Source: Siphonodentalium dalli
Lineage: Eukaryota > Mollusca > Scaphopoda > Gadilida > Siphonodentaliidae
DNA length: 64,000 nt
NCBI GenBank assembly: GCA_032622095.1
Contig: CP136064.1
Coordinates: 261,249,863-261,313,862 of the forward strand
Direction: 5' to 3'
The notes below the pieces were generated by a model. The model searched no databases and was not told where the DNA came from. It saw nothing but the letters and a program-made list of their open reading frames with translations. Both the position numbers and the translations under genes were made by a program. Positions 1-9,465 of the stretch are shown piece by piece. Position 1 is the stretch's first letter, and every line of letters starts with the position of its first letter.

Positions 1-114
1 GCAGTAAAATATTAATAATATTGATTCAAAATCTGAATATAGATTATTTATTAGATATGTTTTGGTATTCCATTTGTCCGATTTCTTAATAATGTTTTGT
101 TGTGTATTTTTCAG

Positions 115-176
115 TGGGACTGGAAACATCAAATGCCTTGTGACGCTGCTTGCCGATAGCATTTATGAAGCAGTTA
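115..176 (+). CDS. weak candidate internal exon, unidentified gene
   Basis: A pyrimidine-rich tract ending in TTTTTCAG precedes an open stretch reading GTGNIKCLVTLLADSIYEAV. A possible but poor donor (GTATTA) follows. It lies on the same strand as the clearer exons at 6756-18875 and could be an upstream exon of that gene. I do not recognise the peptide, and the donor is weak, so the exon may be spurious. Confidence 0.22.
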
Positions 177-316
177 GTATTAGTTGTAAACCACTCATAC
201 TTCGTAATAGTGCTCAAACCTTTATTCTAATACATGTAGTTATAGTCTGCAATCAGATCCAAATAATAGCTTAAAGGCTTACTTTTCCAAGATATTACAC
301 TGTAATCTAAAAGTGT

Positions 317-790
317 TTAAAGGTACTCAATCCGATCAGACGCTCCTATATTACTATTTCTTTGGCTTTGGGGGTAAAAAATATTTGATTCGAGTCGAGG
401 AACCCACTCATCAAAGCTCAGAGTGATTAGATATCGATTTTCGAAATCTATTAATTTTCGGATATGTAGCCCACATGTTGGCAGATCACGTGACCAAACG
501 GACAAATTGCGGGTGTAAGATGGATAACTCTAAAATCAAGTGGTTATTATTGTTAATAGTAAGCACTTGATTTTAGTGTTATCCATCTTACACCTGCAAT
601 TTGTCCGTTTTGATCACGTGTTCTGCCAACTTGTGGGCTACATATCCGAAAATTAATAGATTTCAAAAATTTATATCTAATCACTCTGAGCTTTGATGTG
701 TAGGTTCCTCGACTCGAATAAAATATTTTTTACCCCCAAAGCCAAAGAAATAGTAATATAGGACCCTCTGATCGGATTGAGTACCTTTAA
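317..790. mobile_element. TTAA-flanked long palindromic MITE (AGGTACTCAATCCGAT family)
   Basis: The sequence reads TTAA-AGGTACTCAATCCGATC inward and closes with GATCGGATTGAGTACCT-TTAA. The two arms, of over 200 bp each, are near-perfect inverted copies. Both carry blocks such as TTTCTTTGGCTT and TCTAAAATCAAGTGG. TTAA at both ends fits a piggyBac-type target, but TTAA could also be part of the TIR. Relatives occur at 17433, 24732, 33406, 36353, 39588, 52850, 57480 and 58889. Confidence 0.8.
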
Positions 791-1062
791 CACTTGATGG
801 AAAAAAGTTTTATATTTATAGAAATTAAACTGTACTTTTTCTGTTTCAAATAATATTTCATCTGCATTGGTATTATGTATAGTCTCTGAAAATAGTAAAT
901 TTTTGTTTGGAAATGAATGTTGCCTCATCCACTTGGGCGTATCTGTTGGCCGTAATGCTGTCCTGCATCACTATTTGATGACATGTTTTGTCGACATTGA
1001 CATTTTATAAGCACTGATTGTCAATAAAATCACCAAAATCTTATGACGACCCGGAATGTGAT

Positions 1063-1316
1063 CAAGCCTTGAAATAGGGTGTCTGTCATTTGCAGAATGA
1101 GGTCCCCAGAGGGTGAATTTAGTGATGCTACCCCTCATAGCAGGCTAGCATCACCAAATTCACCCTCTGGGGACCTCATTCTGCTTACACCTCAGCAGAA
1201 TGAGGTTCCCAGAGGGTGAATTTGGTGATGCTAGCCCGCTATGTGGGGTAGCATAACTAAATTCACCCTCTGGGGACCTCATTCTGCAAATGACAGACAC
1301 CCTATTTCAAGGCTTG
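1063..1316. mobile_element. hAT-like MITE, CAAGCCTTG family, complete, 8-bp TSD
   Basis: The element starts CAAGCCTTGAAATAGGGTG and ends with its reverse complement. It is flanked by a perfect 8-bp direct repeat AATGTGAT (1055-1062 and 1317-1324). The interior is a double inverted repeat of an AGAATGAGGTCCCCAGAGGG module. An 8-bp TSD is the hallmark of the hAT superfamily. It has no coding capacity. The copy at 23122-23375 has the same 254-bp length. Confidence 0.9.
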
Positions 1317-1510
1317 AATGTGATGTGACATAAGCTTTGTGAGGCACAGTCAGCAGTCTGCAACTGATGATCTATCAGATCATATCACTATCTTTTTAAC
1401 TCATTGGGAGCCAATTTTCCAAATTCTACTTTTGGCATAAATAAAATATGATGATTTTGGGGGTACAATCTAAAAAGCTTTTCAAAATTCAACTGCTCCA
1501 CGATCCGTGT

Positions 1511-1582
1511 GGGATAGGATCACTAAATTCACCCTCTGGGGTCCTCATTCTGCAAATAACAGACACACTATTTCAAGACTTG
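1511..1582. mobile_element. fragment of CAAGCCTTG hAT-like MITE (right end)
   Basis: Only the right part of the family is present. It runs from the TCACTAAATTCACCCTCTGG module to a mutated terminus reading CAAGACTTG. Confidence 0.7.
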
Positions 1583-1699
1583 TCCACCAGCGTCATTGGG
1601 TGTACGTCTGAACATCGCCATGAAAGGGAGTATGGGAGTCAGGGACCAGTCTAGAGGATGACATGGGCGAAGAAGTCTCCCTATTCTTGCTCATTTTGC

Positions 1700-1775
1700 C
1701 AGAATGTTACATGGTGTGGAAGTACGTCACATTACAGTAATGTGACAAACTTCCACCCCCATATAACATTCTGAC
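1700..1775. repeat. imperfect hairpin
   Basis: An inverted repeat of about 35 bp per arm: CAGAATGTTACATGG pairs with CCATATAACATTCTG, and the centre is the palindrome CATTACAGTAATG. It may be a MITE, but I found no TSD. Confidence 0.6.
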
Positions 1776-2160
1776 TGTATTGAGTTTGTGTCTGTTAAAT
1801 ATCCTCAATATGTAAAAGTTATACATTTGCTGTTGCCATTGATAAAGGCCACGAAGCCGAAAAGCTTGAGAAGGAAGAGTGCATTTTATTTGTTGCCTGT
1901 AACAATAATTTTTTTGCAAAATATCAACATTTGTTGGAAATCTTCACCTAAGGCTAATATATGTTTTTTGGTGCCCATATCAGTCATGATCATTAGGGAG
2001 GCTAAATTGTTCTGGGCCCGCTAAAAGTACACTTATGTGTATAATTCTATGATAATAAATGTTGAATCATGCTGTTTTTAAAATCATTTAATACTAACGT
2101 TGAGTCTTGTATGTTTACCTGACTTAATTTCTCTGTCTGACTGTTCTAGATCTGATGGCA

Positions 2161-2275
2161 CAAGCCTTGAAATAGTGTGTCAGTCAATTGCAGAATGAGG
2201 TCCCCAGAGGGTGAATTTAGTGATTTAGCACCACCAAATTCACCCTATGGGAACCTCATTCTGCTAAGGCGTCAA
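2161..2275. mobile_element. CAAGCCTTG hAT-like MITE fragment
   Basis: The left terminus and the AGAATGAGGTCCCCAGAGGG module are followed by an inverted module ending at CCTCATTCTGCT. The right terminus is missing. Confidence 0.75.
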
Positions 2276-2487
2276 CTAGTATGCGAGACTATAGATGTGT
2301 GAACCTCAACTGCTATGGCAGACCTGGGATCATATTGAAGCTCCCCAGTTGAAGTTGGTGATGTCATCTTGATAATGCATTTTATCTTCTGCAAATAAGG
2401 GGATGTAGAAACTGAACAGAAGGGAAAAAGTAACTAAAAACAATGTTAATTTGAAACAATAGATACTTCCAAGTATATGAGCCTAAG

Positions 2488-2600
2488 GAGAATGAGAAAA
2501 CCAGATGGTGAATTTAGTGATGCTAGTCCACTGTGTGGTAACATCACTAAATTGTCCCGCTGGGGACCTCACTCTGTAAATGACAGACACACTATTTCAT
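2488..2600. mobile_element. diverged CAAGCCTTG-family fragment
   Basis: Degenerate inverted modules (GAGAATGAGAAAACCAG, then GGGGACCTCACTCTG) are followed by a TGACAGACACACTATTTCA right end. The terminus is mutated. Confidence 0.6.
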
Positions 2601-2654
2601 TGTGACAGAATTTATTGCTTCCAGTGAGCTGCAATGCAGGGTACCCTTTTAGTG

Positions 2655-2772
2655 CAAGCCTTAGTTTAGTGTGCCTGTTATTTGCAGAATGAGGTCCCCA
2701 CAGGATGAATATAGTGATGCTATTCCACATAGCAGGCTAGCATCACTAAATCCACCCTCTGGGGACCTCATT
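2655..2772. mobile_element. CAAGCCTTG-family fragment
   Basis: The left end is CAAGCCTTAGTTTAGTGTG, followed by the inverted AGAATGAGGTCCCCA module. It ends after GGGGACCTCATT without the right terminus. Confidence 0.7.
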
Positions 2773-2775
2773 ACA

Positions 2776-4214
2776 ATGATTAAATGCACCATTATCATAA
2801 GTAATTACACTTCAAAAATGCTGTCTTGAAATATGCAAACTGCTATAAGAGAGAGAAGTCACTTCTCTCGAGTACAAAAATAGGAAGATGTGGCACATTT
2901 TAGGGAGACGATGTCACCCAAGTCGCCCTCTAGACTGGTCCCTGTAAACTATGGGATTGCCCATCAAAAATGATGGGTGTTTAGAGTTTTGTCAGTTTAC
3001 TGATTCAAGAGGCATAACTCTATCATATCTATCATCTATATAGGACATAGATCTAGTCCTTCCCAGGAGACGGGAGTGATTGCTCTCGCACCTGTATGCA
3101 CTCGGAATTTATAATTCACATGTGCTAAAATCTGCACTTGTCCCTCTTTTAAATTTTTTTTTGTTATATTTGTTATTAGAAAATAATTATAATATGAACA
3201 ATATAATAATCACAACGAACGTACCCGTTTGCCTCACACTCAACAAAAAGTATATTCTATCATTCACTTTCTCACATTCTCTTGCACTCACATTCACTCA
3301 CTCAGTAACCACTTTAAAACAATGAACATTGCAAAAAAATATTAATGTTTTGTTTCAATTCAGTAAATGCATTTTGTTTTTTGTTTTTTTTATACACAAA
3401 TGAAAGTTTGCATCCCTTTTCATATTTTGATAATGGAGTATATGTCCCTGTCCGATTTTAATTTCGTCGAAGAAAAGGAAATAAAATTAAGATTAGGGAG
3501 TCTTATCTTTGTCTTTCAATAATCCCAATAGTAGACCCCAGTCTCTTTCAAATTGATGACTTTTGAAATTCACCTTTGATGCAAACTGCTCTGCCTTTAA
3601 TTGATGTATTATCATTCTGAGAGTTCTGTCGTGAGTTCACAATTTGCAAATTTATTATTATAGATATATCTCTTCAATATCAGATTTAAATAATTCAAGG
3701 TATAATTTTCTTTTCCTGAAATCCCTAATATAAAGGTAGAAGCTGATTTTGTCAGCCTAACTTCATAAGTTAAGAACCAATTTGACATTTTTTCATTAAA
3801 AAACTTTACTTTGGGGCACGTTTCCCATCTCAGTTAAATTATGGGCATGTGAAAGTGTAACTGGACAATAGGTCTATTCCGCAACAACATTTTGTTTGAG
3901 AATAAACCCAACTTACGATTATATTAGGGATGCAATTACACCTGCCTTCTTAATTGCGAGAGCAAATAAATGCTCTCACCGTGTTTTCCTCGTGGGAAGG
4001 ACTGATATAGATCATTATACAGTTCTCTTTGAGCTCTCAGCAGAGCCCTTGCTTTTGTATGCCAAATCACTAGCAGTACATCAGTACATCTTTAACATGT
4101 ATATCATAAAAAGCTTCAAGCGGGTCTTGTGAGATTGAGATCTACACAGATACCTTGTTTCTTTTAGGAAATCAATTTCAAACACAAGCAGGGAAAAGAT
4201 CATCATATATTCAA
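2776..4214. other. non-coding, no convincing gene
   Basis: AT-rich intronic or intergenic sequence. It contains a dispersed 'CCCTCTAGACTGGTCCCTG' motif near 2930 (also the seed of the array at 19389), a CA/CT-rich stretch at 3230-3310, and T-rich runs near 3370. No supported exon. Confidence 0.6.
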
Positions 4215-5055
4215 AACAAGTATCAATCCAGCCAGCCAGTGGAAAATACAACAGGTATTTTATACTTCTTAATTCAGTATTAATCCAGCCAGCCAGTGGA
4301 AAATACAACATGTATTATTTAAAACAAGTATCAATCCAGCCAGCCAGTGGAAAATACAACAGGTATTTTATACTTCTTAATTCAGTATTAATCCAGCCAG
4401 CCAGTGGAAAATACAACAGGTATTTTATACTTCTTAATTCCGTATTAATCCAGCCAGCCAGTGGAAAATACAACAGGTATTTTATACTTCTTAATTCAGT
4501 ATTAATCCAGCCAGCTAGTGGAAAATACAACAGGTATTTTATACTTCTTAATTCAGTATTAATCCAGCCAGCCAGTGGAAAATACAACAGGTATTTTATA
4601 CTTCTTAATTCAGTATTAATCCAGCCAGCCAGTGGAAAATACAACATGTATTATTTAAAACAAGTATCAATTCAGCCAGCCAGTGGAAAATACAACAGGT
4701 ATTTTATACTTCTGAATTCAGTATTAATCCAGCCAGCCAGTGGAAAATACAACAGGTATTTTATACTTCTTAATTCAGTATTAATCCAGCCAGCCAGTGG
4801 AAAATACAACAGGTATTTTACACTTCTTAATTCAGTATTAATCCAGCCAGCTAGTGGAAAATACAACAGGTATTTTATACTTCTTAATTCAGTATTAATC
4901 CAGCCAGCCAGTGGAAAATACAACAGGTATTATTTAAAACAAGTATCAATCCAGCCAGCCAGTGGAAAATACAACAGGTATCTTTAATATACTTCTTAAT
5001 TCAGTATTAATCCAGCCAGCTAGTGGAAAATACAAACAGGTATTTTATACTTCTT
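4215..5055. repeat. 57-bp tandem array (about 15 copies)
   Basis: The unit starts AATCCAGCCAGCCAGTGGAA and ends near TTAATTCAGTATT. Its period is 57 bp, with occasional 51-bp variants containing TATTTAAAACAAG. Because 57 and 51 are multiples of three, the array is open on both strands (225 codons on +, 110 and 83 on -). These frames are repeat artefacts: there is no splice context, and both strands are equally open. Confidence 0.92.
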
Positions 5056-5331
5056 TATTCAACTTGACACAATTATGTTAAATATTGTATCTCTGTTTCA
5101 ATATTTTGATTTTGGGCTATAAAATAGTAACCTTGAGTCTAAGACTTCAGTTAACAAAATGTTCTGTCACTAGAATTAAATTTTTCACATGCAGACAAAG
5201 GTTGTGCAACATAAATTTTTACTATTTTTAGAACACTATTTTGTTCAACATTGGTAGGTCGAGTGAAAATCTATCTTTATATCAAATCAGTTTTAATTAG
5301 ATTATGTGTGACACCAGATGTTTTTGGGGAT

Positions 5332-5394
5332 ACGGATATACAAACGGGTCACCACGGATACAAACTGGTTACCACGGATACAAACGGGTCACTG
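5332..5394. repeat. 20-bp tandem repeat, 3 copies
   Basis: Three near-identical units of CACGGATACAAACGGGTCAC follow each other directly. Confidence 0.75.
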
Positions 5395-5397
5395 GTC

Positions 5398-5720
5398 CTG
5401 TCCTCATATATATGGGAGTCTCCTATAGGGAGCTTTGCATATATAAGAGAATGCACTAGCTTACAAGGTCAAGGTAAATATTGTTAGGCCAATACAGGAA
5501 CGCTGGAGAAGGGTGGAATGTGGGGGCACTTGCCCCCCTTGCCCTGGCCCAGGGGAGTCCAGTGGGTACCCGAAAAGTACCCTCCTGACTGGATTGCCAC
5601 CCACTTGTCCTTTGGTGCTTCCCGCATCCCTGCTCTTATATATGCTAGGCTCCCTTTGGATGACTCGCATATATAAGAGAATGCTTTGGCACAGGGTTTT
5701 CGCAGCCATGGAAGGGTTAA
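5398..5720. mobile_element. remnant of TTAA MITE carrying the TATATAAG palindrome core
   Basis: Core blocks (CATATATAAGAGAATGCA) lie at about 5410-5490 and 5636-5690. The right end GGAAGGG-TTAA is at 5711-5720. A GC-rich block between the two half-cores (5500-5630, with GGGGGCACTTGCCCCCC) looks like an insertion. Confidence 0.6.
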
Positions 5721-5835
5721 TAAAACACCTCAAAACAAGTAAGTTTCCCCCCTTACATAATGCACTGTATCTCATGAATCCTGAGGTCAATTGATGCAGA
5801 ATTTTGAATTTAAAATCATATCTCATATAATATCA

Positions 5836-5921
5836 CCAAGCCTGGAAATAGTGTGTCTGTCATTTGCAGAATGAGGTCCCCCAGAGGGTGAATTTAGTGA
5901 TGCTATCCCGCATGGTGGGCG
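5836..5921. mobile_element. CAAGCCTTG hAT-like MITE fragment
   Basis: The left end (CAAGCCTGGAAATAGTGTG) and first module are present, with the sequence lost after CCCGCATGGTGGG. Confidence 0.7.
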
Positions 5922-6318
5922 AGTGGTTTTTCTCTACTAATCAATTAGCAGATTTCGGGATCGACTAATTTAATAATCGGGTCGATGTTGATATTCCGGA
6001 TAATCATTTCAACACGGATTCATTTTAGTAAATCAATTAAATTAACTGATCATAACTTAAACCAAAATTCTGAACATAAGCAGTAATATAAACAGATGAA
6101 TTAAAGAAATTGGTAACACATAGCTTTGAGCGATGACCACTTCGAGATATAGGCAATAACTATCGACATGTGTATCCTTGAAAAGTATTATTTTTTCCTA
6201 TTAGTTTTATTATTTTAGGCATTAACCTGTGGATCGTATATAGTAGGGGAATGTGTCTGAGGGGAAATTTGGGCTAGGGGAAAGGGACCCACTGCCCCTC
6301 TAGTGGATGCACTGGGAT
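5922..6318. other. non-coding, nothing recognised
   Basis: AT-rich sequence without a supportable exon or delimited repeat. Confidence 0.5.
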
Positions 6319-6735
6319 ACATTTCTGATTGTCTATGTCTGCATACTATTAACACTTTCATGGCGGGAGCTGCGCTGGTGCAGCATTAAAGACCAAGTTC
6401 AGTGCATTCTCTTATATATAAGAATATGCACAGGCTTACAAGATCAAGGTAAATATTGTTTGGCTAATGCATTCTATGGACGACTCGCATATATAAGAGA
6501 ATGCATTGGCACAGGGTTTTCGCAAAAAATCAGGAAGCACCAGTCATGAAAGGGTCAATCTATACATTCCATTGTTGTTGATGTCTGCATACTATTAGTG
6601 TATACATTGCTTGTGTCTGCGTATATTAATGTATACATTCCTGATTGTTTGTGTCTGCGTATATTAATGTATACATTCCATTGTTGTTTATGTCTGCGTA
6701 CTATTAATGTATACATTCCTGATTGTTTGTATCTC
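6319..6735. repeat. minisatellite interrupted by a MITE
   Basis: Units of about 37-45 bp (TGTATACATTCCTGATTGTT plus TGTCTGCGTATATTAA) lie at 6560-6735. One separated unit lies at 6319-6352. The gap between them is exactly the TTAA MITE at 6349-6558, which inserted at a TTAA within a unit. Confidence 0.8.
6349..6558. mobile_element. TTAA MITE (CATGGCGGGAGC subfamily) with palindrome core
   Basis: Begins TTAA-CACTTTCATGGCGGGAGCT and ends CAGTCATGAAAGGG-TCAA (mutated TTAA). It contains two TATATAAG core blocks. It is inserted in the surrounding minisatellite, so the array is older than the insertion. Confidence 0.75.
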
Positions 6736-6755
6736 CTTCTCTTTGTTCTTCACAG

Positions 6756-6851
6756 ATTCAGGATGCGGGAAATCACCTCTTAAATTCTATAAATATACTC
6801 AATGATAGGAATAAACTGGGTGCAGATTGCTCAGGAACAGAAGTTATGTTG
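6756..6851 (+). CDS. internal exon of an unidentified conserved-looking gene (exon a)
   Basis: The acceptor TTGTTCTTCACAG and the donor TTG|GTAAGT bound 32 complete codons, phase 0 at both ends. The peptide begins IQDAGNHLLNSINILNDRNK and ends GTEVML. It is hydrophilic and probably helical. The phase matches exons b, c and d downstream, so all four can join without a shift. The 5' part of the gene lies outside the window or was missed. I do not recognise the family, and the function is unknown. The acceptor could also be used 6 bases later. Confidence 0.6.
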
Positions 6852-6886
6852 GTAAGTCAACAAGCTCAACTGAAGTGCACCCTGTC

Positions 6887-7126
6887 TTAACCCTTCCATG
6901 ACGGGAGCTTCGTGAAATTTTGCGAAAACCCTGTGCCAAAACATTATCTTATATATGCGAGTCTCCCATAGGGAGCCTCACATATATAAGAGATTACATT
7001 GGCCTAACAATATTTACCTTGACCTCATAAGCCAGTGCATTCTCTTATATATAAAGGGAGACTCGCATATATAAGAGAATGCACTTACACATGATCTATA
7101 ATGCTGCACCAGCATGAAAGGGTTAT
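6887..7126. mobile_element. TTAA MITE (CCCTTCCATGACGGGAGC subfamily)
   Basis: TTAA-CCCTTCCATGACGGGAGCTT starts the element and CAGCATGAAAGGG-TTAT ends it. It holds two palindrome-core blocks of opposite polarity separated by a CAATATTTACCTTGACC segment. It lies about 35 bp after the donor of exon a. Confidence 0.8.
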
Positions 7127-7878
7127 TACTAAAGGTACATAATCTACAAATAGATGTGAAAACCAACTGTCATATATATATAGCGAGCAGGCAAGAGTGG
7201 GGCAGTGAACAACAGCATGGGCAAATGGCAAGCCCTTTTTCCAAATTTTATTCCTCCTGAAAATAGGGGGGGGGGACAATTTTTTCGGGCACGTATGCCG
7301 GGGTGGGTGGGTGGTCGATGGGACCAACAATTTTTTTTTTTCTGCAACTAAAAAAAAAATTTCCTGCAAGTTTTTTGACTGTTTTTTTGCAATGAGTTTG
7401 GCTTAAAACACCTTAGAATAAGAGAAACAATGTAATTCTAACTGCTAAACTGACTGCAAGCAGTTATCGTGTTGTATTTTGTTGCAATTTTTGGCAGCCA
7501 TGTTTTTTTGGCCGAATGACCCCAAAATGACGCGTTCCTATTTACATGTCAATGTTAACATCCATGACAAATAGTATGCACAGAAATTCATATACAGCTG
7601 TTTACAGTGAATTCCCCCCCACAAATCTCTATTTTAGTGTTAAAAGGGGGGTGGGTGTCCAAAAATGGTCGGAAAAAACTGTCGAAAAAGGAAAAAAATT
7701 TGGACATGGGGGTGGGTGGGTCCCAGCAAGGGTCGAAAGGTAAAAATCAGCATACGTGCCTGAATTTTTTTTCTGACCCCCCCCCCCCCCCCCCTGCTGA
7801 AAACTGTTCTAGGAGTATTATTGTAGCTGTAGCTGAGCCTCCTATACACCGTTTTACCCTTTCTTGACTAAATACTCA
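7127..7878. repeat. G/C homopolymer-rich dispersed repeat
   Basis: Contains a 10-nt G run at about 7267, T runs at about 7330, and a long C run at about 7777-7795. GGGGTGGGTG/GTCG blocks resemble those near 47620-47750. Open frames here are low-complexity products. After 7126 and after 7965 the same TACTAAGGTACATA...ACAAATAGATGTGA flank recurs, which suggests a local duplication that included the MITE junction. Confidence 0.55.
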
Positions 7879-7965
7879 TTAACCCTTTCATGGCTAGAGC
7901 TTCCTCATATTTCGTGAATGATCATTAATGCTGCACCAGCGCAGCTCCCATCATAAAAGGCTTAA
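7879..7965. mobile_element. short TTAA MITE (CATGGCTAGAGC subfamily), core deleted
   Basis: TTAA-CCCTTTCATGGCTAGAGCTT to TCATAAAAGGC-TTAA, 87 bp. It has the same ends as 6349 and 6887 but lacks the palindrome core. Confidence 0.7.
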
Positions 7966-8056
7966 TAATTAACTAAGGTACATAGTCCTACAAATAGATG
8001 TGAGTCTATTATGGTATATGAAAATTAAACTGCGATAAACTTACTGTAATATGTCT

Positions 8057-8296
8057 TTAACCCTTTAAGTGCCAGGTCGATTTTTGTATCAACCCATATA
8101 CCCTGTGCCAATGCATTCTCTTATATATGCGAGTCGACCATAGGTCGCCTCGCATATATAAGAGAATGCATTGGCCTAACAATTTTTTTTTTTTTTAATT
8201 TTTTACAATTTTAATCATTTATTCTTATATTCTTTAACAGACTTATTTTGTAGGTTTAGGGCCGATGATATCGGCCCCTGGCACTCAAAGGGTTAA
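8057..8296. mobile_element. TTAA MITE (CCCTTTNAGTGCCA subfamily) with palindrome core
   Basis: TTAA-CCCTTTAAGTGCCAGG to CCTGGCACTCAAAGGG-TTAA. A palindrome block of about 80 bp (GTGCCAATGCATTCTC to GAATGCATTGGCCTAAC, with TATGCGAG/CTCGCATA near the centre) lies at 8103-8178. Confidence 0.85.
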
Positions 8297-8903
8297 ACTT
8301 ATTATCTGAACATTTCCTATAGGATAACTAGTTATCACAGGGGTAATGTTCAGATAATAAGTTTAACCCTTTCTATAATAAAGCATCATTGATTAGTAGT
8401 TATCCCTTAGAGATGTTCAGATAATAAGTTAAACCCTTTCTATACTAAAGCATCATTGATTAGTAGTTATCCCTTAGAGATGTTCAGATAATAAGTTAAA
8501 CCCTTTCTATACTAAAGCATCATTGATTAGTAGTTATCCCTTAGAGATGTTCAGATAATAAGTTTAACCCTTTCTATACTAAAGCATCATTGATTAGTAG
8601 TTATCCCTTAGAAATATTCAGATAATAAGTTAAACCCTTTCTATAATAAAGCATCATTGATTAGTAGTTATCCCTTAGAGATGTTCAGATAATAAGTTTA
8701 ACCCTTTCTATAATAAAGCATCATTGATTAGTAGTTATCCCTTAGAGATGTTCAGATAATAAGTTAAACCCTTTCTATACTAAAGCATCATTGATGAGTA
8801 GTTATCCCTTAGAAATATTCAGATAATAAGTTAAACCCTTTCTATACTAAAGCATCATTGATGAGTAGTTATCCCTTAGAAATGTTCAGATAATAAGTTT
8901 AAC
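8297..8903. repeat. 67-bp tandem array derived from a TTAA MITE end
   Basis: About eight units of 66-67 bp contain TAACCCTTTCTATACTAAAG and GTTCAGATAATAAG, with an inverted half unit (CTTATTATCTGAACATTTCC) in front. The same motifs are the termini and inner arms of the MITEs at 22408, 24061 and 54519, so the array is an expansion of a MITE segment. Confidence 0.88.
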
Positions 8904-8924
8904 AAACGACCATAGGTCATCTGT

Positions 8925-9028
8925 TGAACTTAGTGCACAGACTTTCCCTCCACCAATAAAACTGGCAACTTTGTGATATTGCCCTGGCTGCTGAAAGCGA
9001 CGTTAAACCCCAATAAATAAATAAAGAA
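8925..9028 (+). mobile_element. SINE-like 3' tail
   Basis: AATAAAACTGGCAACTTTGT, then GCTGCTGAAAGCGACGTTAA and a terminal AATAAATAAATAAA simple tail. The CTGAAAGCGACGTTAAAC plus short tandem tail resembles tails of abundant SINEs in molluscan genomes (recalled, not searched). It ends about 30 bp before the acceptor of exon b. Confidence 0.5.
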
Positions 9029-9060
9029 ATATTGTTGAAATTTTAATCTTTCTGTTCCAG

Positions 9061-9159
9061 TTGTTAGATGAACTCATGTTATGTATAAAAGAGGGAAGAA
9101 GCAGCTTAGCATTCCCAAAACGAAAATCAATCGAAGACTTAATAGCTAGTCGGAACAAT
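9061..9159 (+). CDS. internal exon of the unidentified gene (exon b)
   Basis: The acceptor TTTCTGTTCCAG and the donor AAT|GTAAGT bound 33 codons, phase 0 on both sides. The peptide starts LLDELMLCIKEGRSSLAFPK and ends DLIASRNN. A hydrophobic amphipathic helix (LLDELMLCI) is followed by a basic stretch (PKRK) and an acidic helix (SIEDLIA). Exon a ends VML and exon c begins DSFL, so the reading continues cleanly. I do not recognise the family. A SINE tail sits just upstream of the branch-point region. Confidence 0.65.
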
Positions 9160-9204
9160 GTAAGTTCATAGAGTACATGTGATTTATTTCTTCAAAATCA
9201 CCCA

Positions 9205-9465
9205 TTAACCCTTTCAGTGCCAAGTCCGATTTTTGTATCAACCCATATTTCCTTGATCATTTTTCAAATTTATTGATTATAATAATGTGATACATTGATG
9301 GAAAGAGCTCTAAGAGCTCTTTCCATCAATTTATCACATTATTATAATCAATAAATTTAGAGCTCTTTCCATCAATGTATCACATTATTATAATCAATAA
9401 ATTTGAAAAATGATCAAGGAAATATGGGTTGATACAAAAATCGGACTTGGCACTGAAAGGGTTAA
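9205..9465. mobile_element. TTAA MITE (CCCTTTCAGTGCCA subfamily), near-perfect palindrome
   Basis: TTAA-CCCTTTCAGTGCCAAGTCC to the exact inverse GGACTTGGCACTGAAAGGG-TTAA. The whole 261 bp folds on itself, with an AGAGCTCT palindrome near the centre. It shares ends with 8057, 15256 and 26184 but has a different interior that lacks the TATATAAG core. Confidence 0.88.

Noticed and set aside
4310-4987. 225-codon open frame as a repeat-protein gene
   Set aside because: It is exactly the 57-bp tandem array. Both strands are open because the unit length is a multiple of three, and there are no flanking splice or start signals.
8318-8346. I-SceI-like homing site (TAGGATAAC...CAGGGGTAAT)
   Set aside because: Only a partial resemblance. 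The motif is explained by the MITE-derived repeat.
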